Shown here: one piece after another, positions 37,759-46,994 of the stretch | Layout: the number at the start of each line of letters is the position of its first letter | How positions within the stretch are numbered: position 1 is the stretch's first letter | Assembly (NCBI GenBank): GCA_022823625.1 | Contig: JAJEHQ010000023.1 | Location: forward strand, 62,001-126,000 | Origin: Gammaproteobacteria bacterium | Lineage (GTDB): Bacteria > Pseudomonadota > Gammaproteobacteria > Arenicellales > JAJDZL01 | Direction of reading: 5' to 3' | DNA length: 64,000 bases | Position numbers and translations under genes: made by a program | Notes under the pieces: model-generated | Databases searched by the model: none | What the model saw: the letters and a program-made list of their open reading frames with translations, nothing else | What the model was told of the DNA's origin: nothing

Positions 37759-38131
37759 CATCAAAAGATGCGATACTGTACGACTAATTTGCCTTTACAC
37801 CCTGCTACAGTAGTACACCTTTTACATCTGGAAATTCGACTATAAAAACAGGAATTCGAATCAAGAAACCAGTTTAAACTACTCACAAAATTAAAAAATA
37901 CCACCAATAAAAGCGTGGCTATAATTGAAATTCGTTTTCTTGGGGAAAACGAAAGTTGGTAAGTTCTGAGAGATAGATGAGCGGAAGCGATTGCTAGAAC
38001 CAGCGGTCGCCCACCCTGTTTAATCGGAGCGATTAGATCTCTGTGATAAAACAGTTTGTCTTCATCATTTCTGTTAGAGAAGGGAATCTCCAATTGTATC
38101 TTCGGAAACGATTTCAATTACGGAGAGTGAT
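37759..38131. other. Leader region upstream of the first rpoD-like gene
   Basis: 373 bases. An open frame on the minus strand fills most of this gap (37761-38117) but has a TTG start, no ribosome site and no recognisable features, so I leave it uncalled. A TATAAT occurs at 37920-37925 without a convincing -35 box. The long leader may matter for control of the sigma-factor gene. Confidence 0.4.
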
Positions 38132-39901
38132 TTGGATTACGGAACGAGTGCCACTGACCTGCGGCGGCTTATTAATAAAGGGAAGAAGCAGGGCTTTCTA
38201 ACATTCGAAGATGTCAGAGACCATCTTTCTGACTCAATGAATGATGCTGACAGTGTCGAAAACATCATTAGTCTGCTCCTTGATTTGGATATTGAGGTGT
38301 ATGATGAAATCCTCAATCCTGAAGACTTTGCCTTAGGTCCACGAGAACTCGACGACGGGCCCACAACCGAAGTTGACAGTGCACTCAAAAGCGAGTTAGG
38401 CAGCACGACCGACCCGATACGCATGTACATGCGTGAAATGGGCGAATTTGCACTGTTGACTCGGAGTAAGGAAATTGAACTAGCCAGAAAAATCCAGAAT
38501 GGATTGAAGAAAGCAACCCTTGCAATTTCCAATTGCCCTGTTGTTTTTGAATACCTGATTCAACAATTTGATTCGGTGGAAGCGGGTCAAATCCGTTTCA
38601 ATGACTTGTGTATCGGAATCAGGAAAAAGTCAAACTTCGTTGCTGCCTCTACGATAAAGAGATCGGACAGTTTGAGCATTGAGTCAAATGAAAGCGTTGC
38701 CCTATTCCTCAAAGAATTCCAGGTCATTCGACAGCGTTATGATTGGTTAAGACGCGCAGTTCGAAAAGAAGGCATTGATAGTTCCAAAGTCATTCGTCAC
38801 AAGAAAGTATTGCAGAAAAAGTTTTCAGAATTCTCCTTTACCCGACAGCAGCTCGATGATATTTTCAAATTTATTCACGAGATAAATGCGCAGCGCCGGG
38901 AGCGGAGCAAGGTACTGGAGCAGATCTGCTTACAGAATATCAAGTTGCCAAAATCTGAAGTTCTGCCGTTGCTGGAACAACAACCGCTGCATCGAAATTT
39001 GATATTTCTGTTAAAAAACTACGCTACTGACGAACAAGTTGTTCAAATTGATGCCTGTCGAGAAGAAATCGCTGAAGTCCGAAAGCGGTTGAATTATCTG
39101 CAGAACCGTTTGGTGATGCCACTTCACGAGTTCAAGGCTGTGTGCCGAGAGATTACGATAGGTGAAACTCGAGCGAATCAGGCGAAGAAAGAAATGGTTG
39201 AAGCCAATCTTCGCTTGGTTGTATCAATTGCGAAAAAGTACAGCAACCGTGGCTTGGGATTCCAGGACCTGATTCAGGAAGGTAATATCGGATTGATGAA
39301 AGCGGTTGATAAATTTGAGTACGAGCGTGGTTTCAAGTTTTCAACCTATGCAACATGGTGGGTTCGCCAGGCGATTACCCGAGCGTGCGCGGACCAGTCG
39401 CGAACGATTCGAGTGCCGGTGCACATGACGCAGACACTGAGCACACTAACTCGAATTCAACGAGAAATCCGGCAGGAGGAAGGGAGCGAAGCAACAGTTA
39501 AGGAACTCGCAGAGCGAATGGAACTTAGTGAGGACAAGATTAGAAAGGTACTGATGATTCCCAAAGAACCGCTGTCGATGGAAGCGCCTACCGGAGAGGA
39601 CGAAGAATCGCAGGTCGGAGACTTCATTGAGGACAAAGCTGTTCAGTCTCCGGATGATCAGGTGGCGGATATGGGAATGAAATCTGCAATTGATGCAGCG
39701 TTGAGTTCTCTGACCGAGCGTGAGTCAAAGGTTTTGAGAATGCGATTTGGGATCGACTCGCGAACGGACCACACACTGGAAGAGGTCAGTCAGCAGTTTG
39801 AAGTAACGCGTGAGCGTATCCGCCAAATTGAAGCAAAAGCGATTCGAAAACTGCGCCATCCGTCGCGATCGAATCAACTTAAACCGTACTCGGACAACTA
39901 G
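38132..39901 (+). CDS. rpoD: RNA polymerase sigma-70 factor, RpoD-like, copy 1
   Basis: A 589-residue primary-type sigma factor. Region 1.1 occupies the N-terminus, region 1.2 has [14 protein letters not shown], and a non-conserved insert fills about 130-330. Region 2 has [12 protein letters not shown] and [22 protein letters not shown] for -10 recognition and melting. Region 4.2 has [32 protein letters not shown] for -35 recognition. Region 4.2 stays close to E. coli RpoD. The TTG start has GGAGAG upstream. A second full-length RpoD-like gene follows 317 bases later on the same strand. No dnaG or rpsU lies upstream, unlike the classical rpoD operon. Confidence 0.9.
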   Translation: MDYGTSATDLRRLINKGKKQGFLTFEDVRDHLSDSMNDADSVENIISLLLDLDIEVYDEILNPEDFALGPRELDDGPTTEVDSALKSELGSTTDPIRMYMREMGEFALLTRSKEIELARKIQNGLKKATLAISNCPVVFEYLIQQFDSVEAGQIRFNDLCIGIRKKSNFVAASTIKRSDSLSIESNESVALFLKEFQVIRQRYDWLRRAVRKEGIDSSKVIRHKKVLQKKFSEFSFTRQQLDDIFKFIHEINAQRRERSKVLEQICLQNIKLPKSEVLPLLEQQPLHRNLIFLLKNYATDEQVVQIDACREEIAEVRKRLNYLQNRLVMPLHEFKAVCREITIGETRANQAKKEMVEANLRLVVSIAKKYSNRGLGFQDLIQEGNIGLMKAVDKFEYERGFKFSTYATWWVRQAITRACADQSRTIRVPVHMTQTLSTLTRIQREIRQEEGSEATVKELAERMELSEDKIRKVLMIPKEPLSMEAPTGEDEESQVGDFIEDKAVQSPDDQVADMGMKSAIDAALSSLTERESKVLRMRFGIDSRTDHTLEEVSQQFEVTRERIRQIEAKAIRKLRHPSRSNQLKPYSDN

Positions 39902-40218
39902 AATCCGAGCATCATTTGCGATCAATTTTACGAACACACGGTCAGCCAACAGCAAATTCAAACGCTATAGACCGGTTTGATACTCTTCACCATGGTGCGT
40001 TTTGCTAGTCAGAAAATATTCACTCAATGCAAAAGTTACTGCATAGGGCTTGAAATTTGACCATCAGTTGTTATCTAATACGCGTTTGTGTAACGTAAAT
40101 CGTAAATAACAACTACAGGCGTGACCAAGCGAGTATTCGTTTGGTCGTTGTTTATATATAGATTGCGAATTCACAAACGTAGTCAATAGAACATTTACCA
40201 TTTTTTGAGATGGAATAG
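39902..40218. other. Intergenic region between the two rpoD-like genes
   Basis: 317 AT-rich bases without a gene. I see no strong terminator after copy 1. AT-rich runs around 40150 (TTTATATATAG) could form a -10 box for a separate promoter of copy 2, but no clear -35 partner was found. Confidence 0.4.
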
Positions 40219-42024
40219 TTGGGGTATAGAAAGTTGGAAGGCACCACCAAGGAAGTAGAAGATAAAAGTTGGTTAAGAAGCCTGATTTTCAAGGGTAAAC
40301 GTACAGGCTATCTGACCTATGAAGAAATTACGGATATCCTTCCGGATTCGATGAGTGGTACCAACGACATTGTACGTACCATTGATCTGTTGACCAGCCT
40401 TGATATTGAAGTTTGTGATGAAGCCCCACATCCGGACAGTCTGATCATGCAGGCCGATGACGTTGTTGACGAAGAGGATGTAGCTGAGGAAGCAGAAGAA
40501 GTCCTCAAGAGTGATTTTGGCAGCACAACCGATCCGATTCGAATGTACATGCGGGAGATGGGTCAGATTGATCTTTTGACCCGCGCTCAGGAAATTGAAC
40601 TGGCCAAACAGATTGAAGCCGGACTCAATCAAGCTCAGGAAGCACTCTCAGAGTGTCCTTTCATCATGCGTCAGTTGCTCGAAAGATTTGATTTGGTACT
40701 GTCCAAGCGCTTACGATTTACAGAACTTTGCACCGGCATTGGCATGGATACAGAATACATTGATGCCAAAAGCGTTAAAGTAAAACCGGAGAATCAGGAT
40801 GGCACCAATGAAGTTCTTTCCACCGTATGCCAGGAATTCAATCGAATTGAGCAGCGAATCAAGTGGCTAAGTGCAAGAATTCGAGAGGAAGATATAAGTA
40901 GCAAAAAGGCCAATGATCACCGAGTAGTCCTGAAGAATAAATTCAACCGATTTGTGTTTGGTCGCAGGCATTATGACTTGATGTTTGATCTGATGCATGT
41001 GATGGATGGGGAGCGCAAAGAGAGATACAGGAATCTGGAAAGAGTTTTACTCCACAAAGTGCGTATCGAACGTCGTCAGTTTCAGAAGATTGTCACAAAT
41101 TCTGCAACGCACAGAAACCTGATTGCTCTGCTAAAAAATGTGTGCACAGAAGAGCAGGCGAATGCAGTTGAGCGCTATCGGGTCGACATTCTGGAAGCAC
41201 GCGAGCAGATTATTCGCTTTGAGAAGCGGCTTGGAATTTCACTGGATCATTTCAAGCAGGTGTACCCGCAGGTGCGTAGTGCTGAGTATCAGGCCAATAA
41301 AGCCAAGGGCGAAATGATTGAGGCCAATCTAAGATTGGTGGTGTCGATTGCCAAGAAGTACAACAATCGTGGGCTCGATCTTCAAGATTTGATTCAGGAA
41401 GGCAACATCGGCTTGATGAAAGCTGTTGACAAATACGAGCACGAATTGGGATTTAAGTTTTCAACCTACGCTACATGGTGGATTCGCCAGGCGATTACGC
41501 GAGCCTGCGGAGACCAATCCCGTACGATTCGGGTACCGGTTCACATGATTCAGACACTGAGCGCACTGAATCGGATTCAGCGAGAAATTCGGCAGGAAGA
41601 AAGCCGTGAAGCGACGGTGGACGAACTGGCTGAAAAAATGGAAGTTTCCGAAGAGAAAGTTCACAAGGTTTTAAATATTCCTAAGGAGCCTTTGTCTATG
41701 GAAGCGCCGACCGGTGAAGATGAGGACTCAAGCCTGCTTGATATCATTGAAGATAAATCTGCAACCAACCCGCTGGAAGACGCGATCAAATCGGGATTGC
41801 AGTCTGCTGTAGAAGCAATGCTGAACTCATTGTCCGACCGGGAAGCGGTTGTATTGAGAATGCGATATGGCATTGGAATGCCAACCGACTATACACTTGA
41901 AGAGGTCGGCCAGCAGTTCGGTGTAACTCGCGAACGCGTTCGACAGATCGAAAAGAGTGGACTTCGAAAGTTGCGCCACCCATCACGCGCGGTTAACCTT
42001 CATCCCTACATTCACGCGCAGTAA
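40219..42024 (+). CDS. rpoD: RNA polymerase sigma-70 factor, RpoD-like, copy 2
   Basis: A 601-residue paralogue of the preceding sigma factor with the same layout: region 1.1, region 1.2 ([14 protein letters not shown]), insert, region 2 ([22 protein letters not shown]) and region 4.2. In region 4.2 it reads [22 protein letters not shown], where E. coli RpoD and copy 1 have EAKA-x-RKL. The change sits in the DNA-recognition helix area and may alter -35 preference. The start is TTG, as in copy 1. It ends with two hairpins (42038-42093). It could be a second housekeeping sigma or a specialised primary-like sigma; which copy is essential cannot be seen. Confidence 0.88.
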   Translation: MGYRKLEGTTKEVEDKSWLRSLIFKGKRTGYLTYEEITDILPDSMSGTNDIVRTIDLLTSLDIEVCDEAPHPDSLIMQADDVVDEEDVAEEAEEVLKSDFGSTTDPIRMYMREMGQIDLLTRAQEIELAKQIEAGLNQAQEALSECPFIMRQLLERFDLVLSKRLRFTELCTGIGMDTEYIDAKSVKVKPENQDGTNEVLSTVCQEFNRIEQRIKWLSARIREEDISSKKANDHRVVLKNKFNRFVFGRRHYDLMFDLMHVMDGERKERYRNLERVLLHKVRIERRQFQKIVTNSATHRNLIALLKNVCTEEQANAVERYRVDILEAREQIIRFEKRLGISLDHFKQVYPQVRSAEYQANKAKGEMIEANLRLVVSIAKKYNNRGLDLQDLIQEGNIGLMKAVDKYEHELGFKFSTYATWWIRQAITRACGDQSRTIRVPVHMIQTLSALNRIQREIRQEESREATVDELAEKMEVSEEKVHKVLNIPKEPLSMEAPTGEDEDSSLLDIIEDKSATNPLEDAIKSGLQSAVEAMLNSLSDREAVVLRMRYGIGMPTDYTLEEVGQQFGVTRERVRQIEKSGLRKLRHPSRAVNLHPYIHAQ

Positions 42025-42037
42025 GTTTCAAAATCTA

Positions 42038-42093
42038 CATCCCTCTCTATGGGATGAATTTCCCTGAAGTTTCAGGCTTCGGAAACTACAGGG
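42038..42093 (+). terminator. Two hairpins after rpoD copy 2
   Basis: CATCCC (42038-42043) pairs with GGGATG (42051-42056). Just beyond, CCCTGAAGTTTC (42062-42073) pairs with GAAACTACAGGG (42082-42093) with one mismatch. Together they look like the end of the sigma-factor transcript. No long T-tract follows the second stem. Confidence 0.55.
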
Positions 42094-42118
42094 CTCGCTC
42101 AAATTCGCCAAAGTTGCA

Positions 42119-42147
42119 TTGACACGCAACTCTCATTCATTTATATT
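42119..42147 (+). promoter_or_regulatory. Sigma-70 promoter of the amino acid importer
   Basis: TTGACA (42119-42124) and TATATT (42142-42147) are separated by 17 bases, a near-consensus sigma-70 promoter. It lies about 90 bases before the binding-protein start and after the rpoD copy 2 hairpins, so the importer has its own strong promoter. Confidence 0.75.
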
Positions 42148-42235
42148 CAAAAGTTCTTTACATCTTTGTGCACTTCATTTACACACCGTTGTGAATTTGA
42201 TTCAGGTGCGCAAATTCGAGCTTTAAATTGGAGAT

Positions 42236-43087
42236 ATGAGAATGAAAAATTTGAGTAAAAAACTGATGCTTGCAGTTGCTGCTTCGATGCTGATGTTTGG
42301 CTCTGTATCAGTCAGTGCCGCACAGTGTACCAATGAAGTCTGGAACAAGGTCATGAACCGCGGAAAATTGGTTGTGGGAGTTAAGGCTGACTATAAACCT
42401 TGGGGATATCGCGATGAAAGCGGAGCCATCGTTGGCATGGAAGTCGATATGGCACAGTTGGTCGCTGATACGATGGGTGTCGAACTCGAAACCGTGGCCG
42501 TGCAGTCCTCCAATCGTATGCAGTTTCTTGAGCAGGGCAAAATCGACATGATGATTGCCACGATGTCTGATCGACCTGATCGACGTAAAATTGTTGGCAT
42601 TACTCAGCCCAACTATTACACATCAGGTACCAATGTTCTGTCACCGCAAGCCTTGGCGCTGTCAAACTGGGAAGACTTGAGAGGTAAACCCGTATGCGGT
42701 AAACAGGGTGCGTTCTACAACAAAATTGTCAATGAACGTTATGGTGCTGAAATTGTTGCCTTCACTGGAAACGCAGAAGCGAAACAGGCCCTTCGCGACA
42801 AGAAGTGCATCGCCTGGGTTTATGATGACTCCTCAATCATGTCAGATCTTTCTTCTGGCAACTGGGATGAATTTGAAATGCCATTGGCCAGCGAAGATGA
42901 CAATCCGTGGGGATTGGCAGTACCTTTGGCCGAGAAGGACTGCGTCTTCGGTAACTTCATGTCAGGTATAACTTACAACTGGCACCAATCTGGAAAGTTG
43001 ATTGAACTGGAAGCCAAGTGGGGCATTCAGGAGACACAATACCTGCAGGACAAGAGCGCTCAGTACGCAGACTGGATTCAGGAATAA
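42236..43087 (+). CDS. Polar amino acid ABC transporter substrate-binding protein
   Basis: A 283-residue family 3 periplasmic binding protein. After a signal peptide (cleavage around VSA-AQ, residue 30) come the classical segments GKLVVGVKADYKPWGYRDESG, GMEVDMAQLVADTMGVELE and DMMIATMSDRPDRRK. Proteins of this class bind glutamate, aspartate, glutamine or basic amino acids; the arginine and acidic pattern in SDRPDRRK is typical for acidic or polar ligands, but I cannot assign one. A terminator-like hairpin follows, then two permeases and an ATPase. Confidence 0.87.
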   Translation: MRMKNLSKKLMLAVAASMLMFGSVSVSAAQCTNEVWNKVMNRGKLVVGVKADYKPWGYRDESGAIVGMEVDMAQLVADTMGVELETVAVQSSNRMQFLEQGKIDMMIATMSDRPDRRKIVGITQPNYYTSGTNVLSPQALALSNWEDLRGKPVCGKQGAFYNKIVNERYGAEIVAFTGNAEAKQALRDKKCIAWVYDDSSIMSDLSSGNWDEFEMPLASEDDNPWGLAVPLAEKDCVFGNFMSGITYNWHQSGKLIELEAKWGIQETQYLQDKSAQYADWIQE

Positions 43088-43103
43088 TCTGATACACTTC
43101 AAT

Positions 43104-43136
43104 AAACCGGGGTGGTGTTTCTGACTGCCCCGGTTT
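43104..43136 (+). terminator. Hairpin after amino-acid-binding-protein gene
   Basis: AAACCGGGG (43104-43112) pairs perfectly with CCCCGGTTT (43128-43136) and is followed by GTTTGT. It lies 16 bases after the binding-protein stop and before the permease gene at 43170, as a leaky terminator or mRNA-stabilising structure would. Confidence 0.75.
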
Positions 43137-43169
43137 GTTTGTGCAGGTAGAATGCTTGATTGAGCGGCT

Positions 43170-43922
43170 ATGAACGCGTTTCAGCAGTTTTTCTATGATA
43201 TTTCGGCGGACCATCCACGCTGGAATTTCATTTTTTTCTACGATCCAGTCCAAACTGATCGGGTATTGACCGGATTGTGGACGACAATTGAACTTTCGGT
43301 TACATGCGTCATTCTGAGTGTGATCATCGGACTCATCGGAGCGTGGTTGCAAGGTGCTCAGTCTCGCCTCGTTCGGGCCATCGTTCAGGGTTACATCCAG
43401 TTTTTTAGAAACACGCCGCCGCTGATTCAGCTGCTGTTTTTCTACTTTGCTTTGGGCCAGTTCACGCCCACTTATTCGCCAGACGGCTGGTTGGAGATTC
43501 CCATTATTTCCAATGTTGGTTGGGCGATTATTTCCCTTTCGTTTTTCGCCGCATCCTTTAACGTTGAGATTTTCAGAGCCGGAATTGAAGCGGTACCGGA
43601 TTCCACTAAAGAGGCGTCAGAATCGTTGGGGATGAGTCGGTTGCAGACATTCATTTATGTTGTGTTTCCACTGGCGTTTCGCGTCAGTCTGCCAGCACTG
43701 AACAATAACCTGGTCAATCTTGTGAAAACGACGACGCAAGCGCTGGCGATCGCAGTACCGGAACTGCTTTACCAGATGGTGAGTATCTACAATGATTACT
43801 CAACTGCGCAGAATGCCTGCATGGTGGTGTTGTTCATTGTTTACATCGTGCTAGTTGGTGTTCTCGTGATGGGAATGAATACCTGGGAGCGTACTGCGAA
43901 AATTCCGGGGTACGGGCAATGA
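43170..43922 (+). CDS. Polar amino acid ABC transporter permease 1 (HisM/GlnP-like)
   Basis: A 250-residue permease of the HisMQ family with about five hydrophobic segments. Typical marks are GLWTTIELSVTCVILSVIIG near the N-terminus, FFRNTPPLIQLLFFYFAL, and the EAA loop KEASESLGMSRLQTFIYVVFP. It forms the channel with the permease encoded next, whose start overlaps this stop by 4 bases. The ATG at 43170 lacks a strong ribosome site, but the N-terminal length fits the family. Confidence 0.87.
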   Translation: MNAFQQFFYDISADHPRWNFIFFYDPVQTDRVLTGLWTTIELSVTCVILSVIIGLIGAWLQGAQSRLVRAIVQGYIQFFRNTPPLIQLLFFYFALGQFTPTYSPDGWLEIPIISNVGWAIISLSFFAASFNVEIFRAGIEAVPDSTKEASESLGMSRLQTFIYVVFPLAFRVSLPALNNNLVNLVKTTTQALAIAVPELLYQMVSIYNDYSTAQNACMVVLFIVYIVLVGVLVMGMNTWERTAKIPGYGQ

Positions 43923-44830
43923 GTTCTCGCATTCGACCAATCCCTGGAATCGATCCGGGTCATCCGACTCGGGGTACAGATCTGCCAGTTTTGAAGCCCT
44001 TTCGGGTGGGCATCTATGGACATGCGTCGGACTTGAGCTTTTGCCGCTGGTTGGAAGGTCTGAATCCAAAATCTGTGCTGGCGGTTGCAATGATTCCGTT
44101 AGTTTGGCCTTTTGTGGTGTTTGCACAGGGTGGCTATTCAACGGCTGATGCGTTTGAGGCCTTGTGGCGCTGGTTGCCATTTTTGGTTTCACATGGATTT
44201 GCGTTAAATATTTTGATCAGCTTTTTTACTATGCTGATCGGAACAATTGCCGGCATTCTGGTAGGCTTGGGTCAAGTATCGCCGTTTAGAGCGTTGTCAA
44301 AATTCAGCTGGTTCATTACGCAACTTTTTCGTAATTCTCCTTGGTTAGTCCTGTTGTTTATCGTAATGCTGGCCTTCCCGTTCGAGATTGAATTCGCTGG
44401 TCAGATTTTTCTGATTCCGGACTGGATCAAAGCAGTCTTTGGGTTATCTTTGCCGATCATGGCCAACATTTCAGAAATTGTTCGAGGTGGCATTCAGTCC
44501 GTTCAGACAGGGCAGTGGGAAGCAGCGGAGTCTCTGGCATTTACGCGTCGACAGACTTTGTGGCAAATTATCCTGCCTCAGTGCTTCAAGCGCATGATCC
44601 CACCATGGATGAATTGGTATGCCATTCTTACGATGGCAACCCCGCTTGTATCACTACTTGGTGTCGAAGAGCTGGTAACGCTGTCAAGACAGGCGATGGA
44701 AGCTGAGGATAATCATCCTGAGTTACTGATGCCTTTTTTCGGATTTGCATTGGTGATATTTTTTCTATATTGTTATCCCATTGCCAAATGGACTGTTCGT
44801 CTTGAACAAAAATTTGCAATCAAGACCTAA
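43919..44830 (+). CDS. Polar amino acid ABC transporter permease 2
   Basis: A 303-residue HisMQ-type permease. A cytoplasmic extension of about 55 residues precedes the first membrane helix; from about residue 90 it follows the family: SHGFALNILISFFTMLIGT, QLFRNSPWLVLLFIVML and the EAA loop WEAAESLAFTRRQTLWQIILP. It is longer than permease 1 because of this N-terminal part, as in some AapM/GltK relatives. Its start overlaps permease 1 by 4 bases, and the ATPase follows 21 bases later. Confidence 0.85.
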   Translation: MSSRIRPIPGIDPGHPTRGTDLPVLKPFRVGIYGHASDLSFCRWLEGLNPKSVLAVAMIPLVWPFVVFAQGGYSTADAFEALWRWLPFLVSHGFALNILISFFTMLIGTIAGILVGLGQVSPFRALSKFSWFITQLFRNSPWLVLLFIVMLAFPFEIEFAGQIFLIPDWIKAVFGLSLPIMANISEIVRGGIQSVQTGQWEAAESLAFTRRQTLWQIILPQCFKRMIPPWMNWYAILTMATPLVSLLGVEELVTLSRQAMEAEDNHPELLMPFFGFALVIFFLYCYPIAKWTVRLEQKFAIKT

Positions 44831-44851
44831 TTCGATACTCGGTGACTCGAT

Positions 44852-45607
44852 ATGAATAGCGAAAACTGGACCCCAGATCAGCCAATCGTTTCGATTCGCG
44901 ACTTGCATAAAGCATTTGGTGATCTCGAAGTTCTCAAAGGTGTGTCGCTAGATGTGATGAAAGGCGAGGTCATCTGCATAATTGGACCGTCAGGGTCAGG
45001 TAAGTCAACGCTGATTCGCTGTATCAACGCCTTGAATCCGATCAACTCGGGGTCTATTCTTGTCGAAGGTCAGGAAGTTCACGATCCGAGTCTGGATAAA
45101 CTGGAACTTCGAAAAAAGGTTGGTATGGTATTCCAACAATACAACCTGTTCCCGCACAAAACTGCACTGCAAAATGTCATGATGGCACCGCTAAAAGTGT
45201 TGAAACGACCAAAGGATGAGGTCGAAAATCACGCCCGGCAGTTGATGGCAAGGGTCAATTTGGAAGGAAAAGAAGACAGTTATCCCGGCGAATTATCTGG
45301 CGGTCAGCAGCAAAGGGTCGCAATAGCCCGTTCACTCGCAATGAATCCGAAAGTCATGCTGTTTGACGAAGTTACCGCTGCACTTGATCCAGAAACAGTG
45401 AAAGAGGTATTGCTGGCAATCAAGGATCTCGCACAAAGCGGGATGACCTGCATACTTGTGACCCATGAAATGGGATTTGCACGAGAGATTGCTGATCATA
45501 TCTATTTCACTGACCGAGGTGTTATTGTTGAACATGGGCCACCTGCAACCTTCTTCACCGAAGCCAAAGACCCTCGAACTCAAGAATTCTTAAGTCAAAT
45601 CCTGTAG
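44852..45607 (+). CDS. Polar amino acid ABC transporter ATP-binding protein (GlnQ-like)
   Basis: A 251-residue stand-alone ABC ATPase. It has Walker A GPSGSGKST, Q-loop VFQQYNLFPHKTALQN, signature ELSGGQQQRVAIARSL and Walker B MLFDEVTAALDPE, the DEVTAALDPE form being usual in GlnQ/HisP proteins. It completes the importer begun at 42236. The gene ends the operon; no clear terminator was seen, and the 235 bases after it contain no gene. Confidence 0.92.
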   Translation: MNSENWTPDQPIVSIRDLHKAFGDLEVLKGVSLDVMKGEVICIIGPSGSGKSTLIRCINALNPINSGSILVEGQEVHDPSLDKLELRKKVGMVFQQYNLFPHKTALQNVMMAPLKVLKRPKDEVENHARQLMARVNLEGKEDSYPGELSGGQQQRVAIARSLAMNPKVMLFDEVTAALDPETVKEVLLAIKDLAQSGMTCILVTHEMGFAREIADHIYFTDRGVIVEHGPPATFFTEAKDPRTQEFLSQIL

Positions 45608-45842
45608 CTTGAAGTTTGCCACAATCTGATGGTTTATCGGGTTCTGTTAAATTAGACAGAATCAACAATTGAATGGCTGATCTCCGATTGGTACAACCAC
45701 ATGTTTGCAGATCTGGCACCATTCTGATACCAAAAACCTCCTGGCCGGAAGATTTGCTGTTACAATCCTGAATACAAGGTAGATTAACGAAAATCTGCCT
45801 ATTCGATTTGATCGCGCACCTAGATTTGCGCAGGAGGTTGAT

Positions 45843-46892
45843 ATGAATCGAACAATTCAGTCGTCAGCAACTTTCCTGTTCGCACGGAAAATTCTCATAC
45901 TACTTTTTATCCTCTTTCCTTTCTCTGTCTCTGTAGCGCAGGAGTCAAGTGACAAAGTTGAAGAAACTTTAAACGCTGTAGTCGGTCTTCGTGCCGAAGT
46001 TCCCGATGATGCCAGGACTGCATTTTCTCTGGGTACGATGCGAGAGGGTAATGGAATTGTGATTGATGATGATGGACTGATATTAACTATTGGCTACCTC
46101 ATCATGGAAGCTTCTGACATCCAGGTAACAGACAGACAGGGACAGTTTGTACCTGCCGAGATGGTGGCCTACGATTACAACAGCGGGTTTGGAATGGTGA
46201 GATCCACGGAGCCACTGGGTATCAAAGGCATTCCCCTAGGAGATTCATCTGTTCTTTCACCTGGCGATCCGACACTGATCCTGTCAAATTACGGTCCTGA
46301 ATTTATGCAAGTTGCTCAGGTTGTCGACAGAAGAGAATTTCCGGGCTACTGGGAATATCTGCTGGACCGGGCTATATTTACTGCCCCACCATTTAGTGGA
46401 TTCGGAGGTGCTGCACTGATCAACACTCAGGGTGAGTTGGTTGGAGTTGGCTCGTTGATGGTGCATGATGCAGTAACGGGAGAGCGACCAACTCCAGGCA
46501 ACATGTTTGTTCCGATTAACCTGCTAAAGCCAATATATGATGACCTGTTGCAGTACGGACGCGACACGGCAGATTCAAGACCGTGGCTAGGAGTCTATAC
46601 AGCGGTTGATCGCGGACACTTGTTCATCTATCGAATTGCGCCCGACGGCCCTGCTGAAACGGCAGGCCTCAGGCCCAATGACATCATAGTTGCAGTCAAT
46701 GGCAATTCGGTTTCTGACATGGCCGAATTTTTGCGAGAAGTATGGGCCTCCGGTCCCACGGGTGTCGATGTTCGTATTTCAGTGCTCAGAGCTGGAGGAT
46801 TGACGGAAATTGTAGTGAAGTCTGGAGACCGATATGACTGGCTAAAGATACTGCCGGGTTCAAAGTATTCAGCGATGCTTCAACTGCACTGA
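45843..46892 (+). CDS. Deg/HtrA-like PDZ protein lacking the protease triad
   Basis: A 349-residue secreted or anchored protein: hydrophobic N-terminus (about 15-35), a trypsin-fold domain (about 40-230) and a PDZ domain (about 235-330, PWLGVYTAVDRG...IAPDGPAETAGLRPNDIIVAVNG). The fold segments align with HtrA, but the catalytic positions are changed. The strand that usually reads LTNNHV-I is LTIGYLI, so histidine is lost. The aspartate segment is NSGFGMV, and the serine loop is SGFGGAAL instead of GNSGGPL. It would therefore be a binding or scaffold protein rather than a protease. GGAGG precedes the ATG. It stands between two importers without overlap. Confidence 0.8.
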   Translation: MNRTIQSSATFLFARKILILLFILFPFSVSVAQESSDKVEETLNAVVGLRAEVPDDARTAFSLGTMREGNGIVIDDDGLILTIGYLIMEASDIQVTDRQGQFVPAEMVAYDYNSGFGMVRSTEPLGIKGIPLGDSSVLSPGDPTLILSNYGPEFMQVAQVVDRREFPGYWEYLLDRAIFTAPPFSGFGGAALINTQGELVGVGSLMVHDAVTGERPTPGNMFVPINLLKPIYDDLLQYGRDTADSRPWLGVYTAVDRGHLFIYRIAPDGPAETAGLRPNDIIVAVNGNSVSDMAEFLREVWASGPTGVDVRISVLRAGGLTEIVVKSGDRYDWLKILPGSKYSAMLQLH

Positions 46893-46944
46893 TGGACTGC
46901 CAATTTTGCACCATACCCTAGGATTTGGTGAAATTGGTATTTTG

Positions 46945-46950
46945 TATAAT
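46945..46950 (+). promoter_or_regulatory. Candidate -10 box of betaine-type importer 2
   Basis: A consensus TATAAT lies in the short gap between the PDZ gene and the binding-protein gene, 45 bases before the start chosen there. No good -35 hexamer is visible at the right distance, so this is tentative. Confidence 0.35.
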
Positions 46951-46994
46951 CCACGTTCTATTCAATAATGATTTTTGTATTTTAGGAGATGCAA

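Noticed and set aside
37761-38117. 118-codon minus-strand open frame filling the leader of the first rpoD-like gene
   Set aside because: TTG start, no ribosome binding site, unusual composition and no family resemblance; it lies where a sigma-factor promoter and leader are expected.
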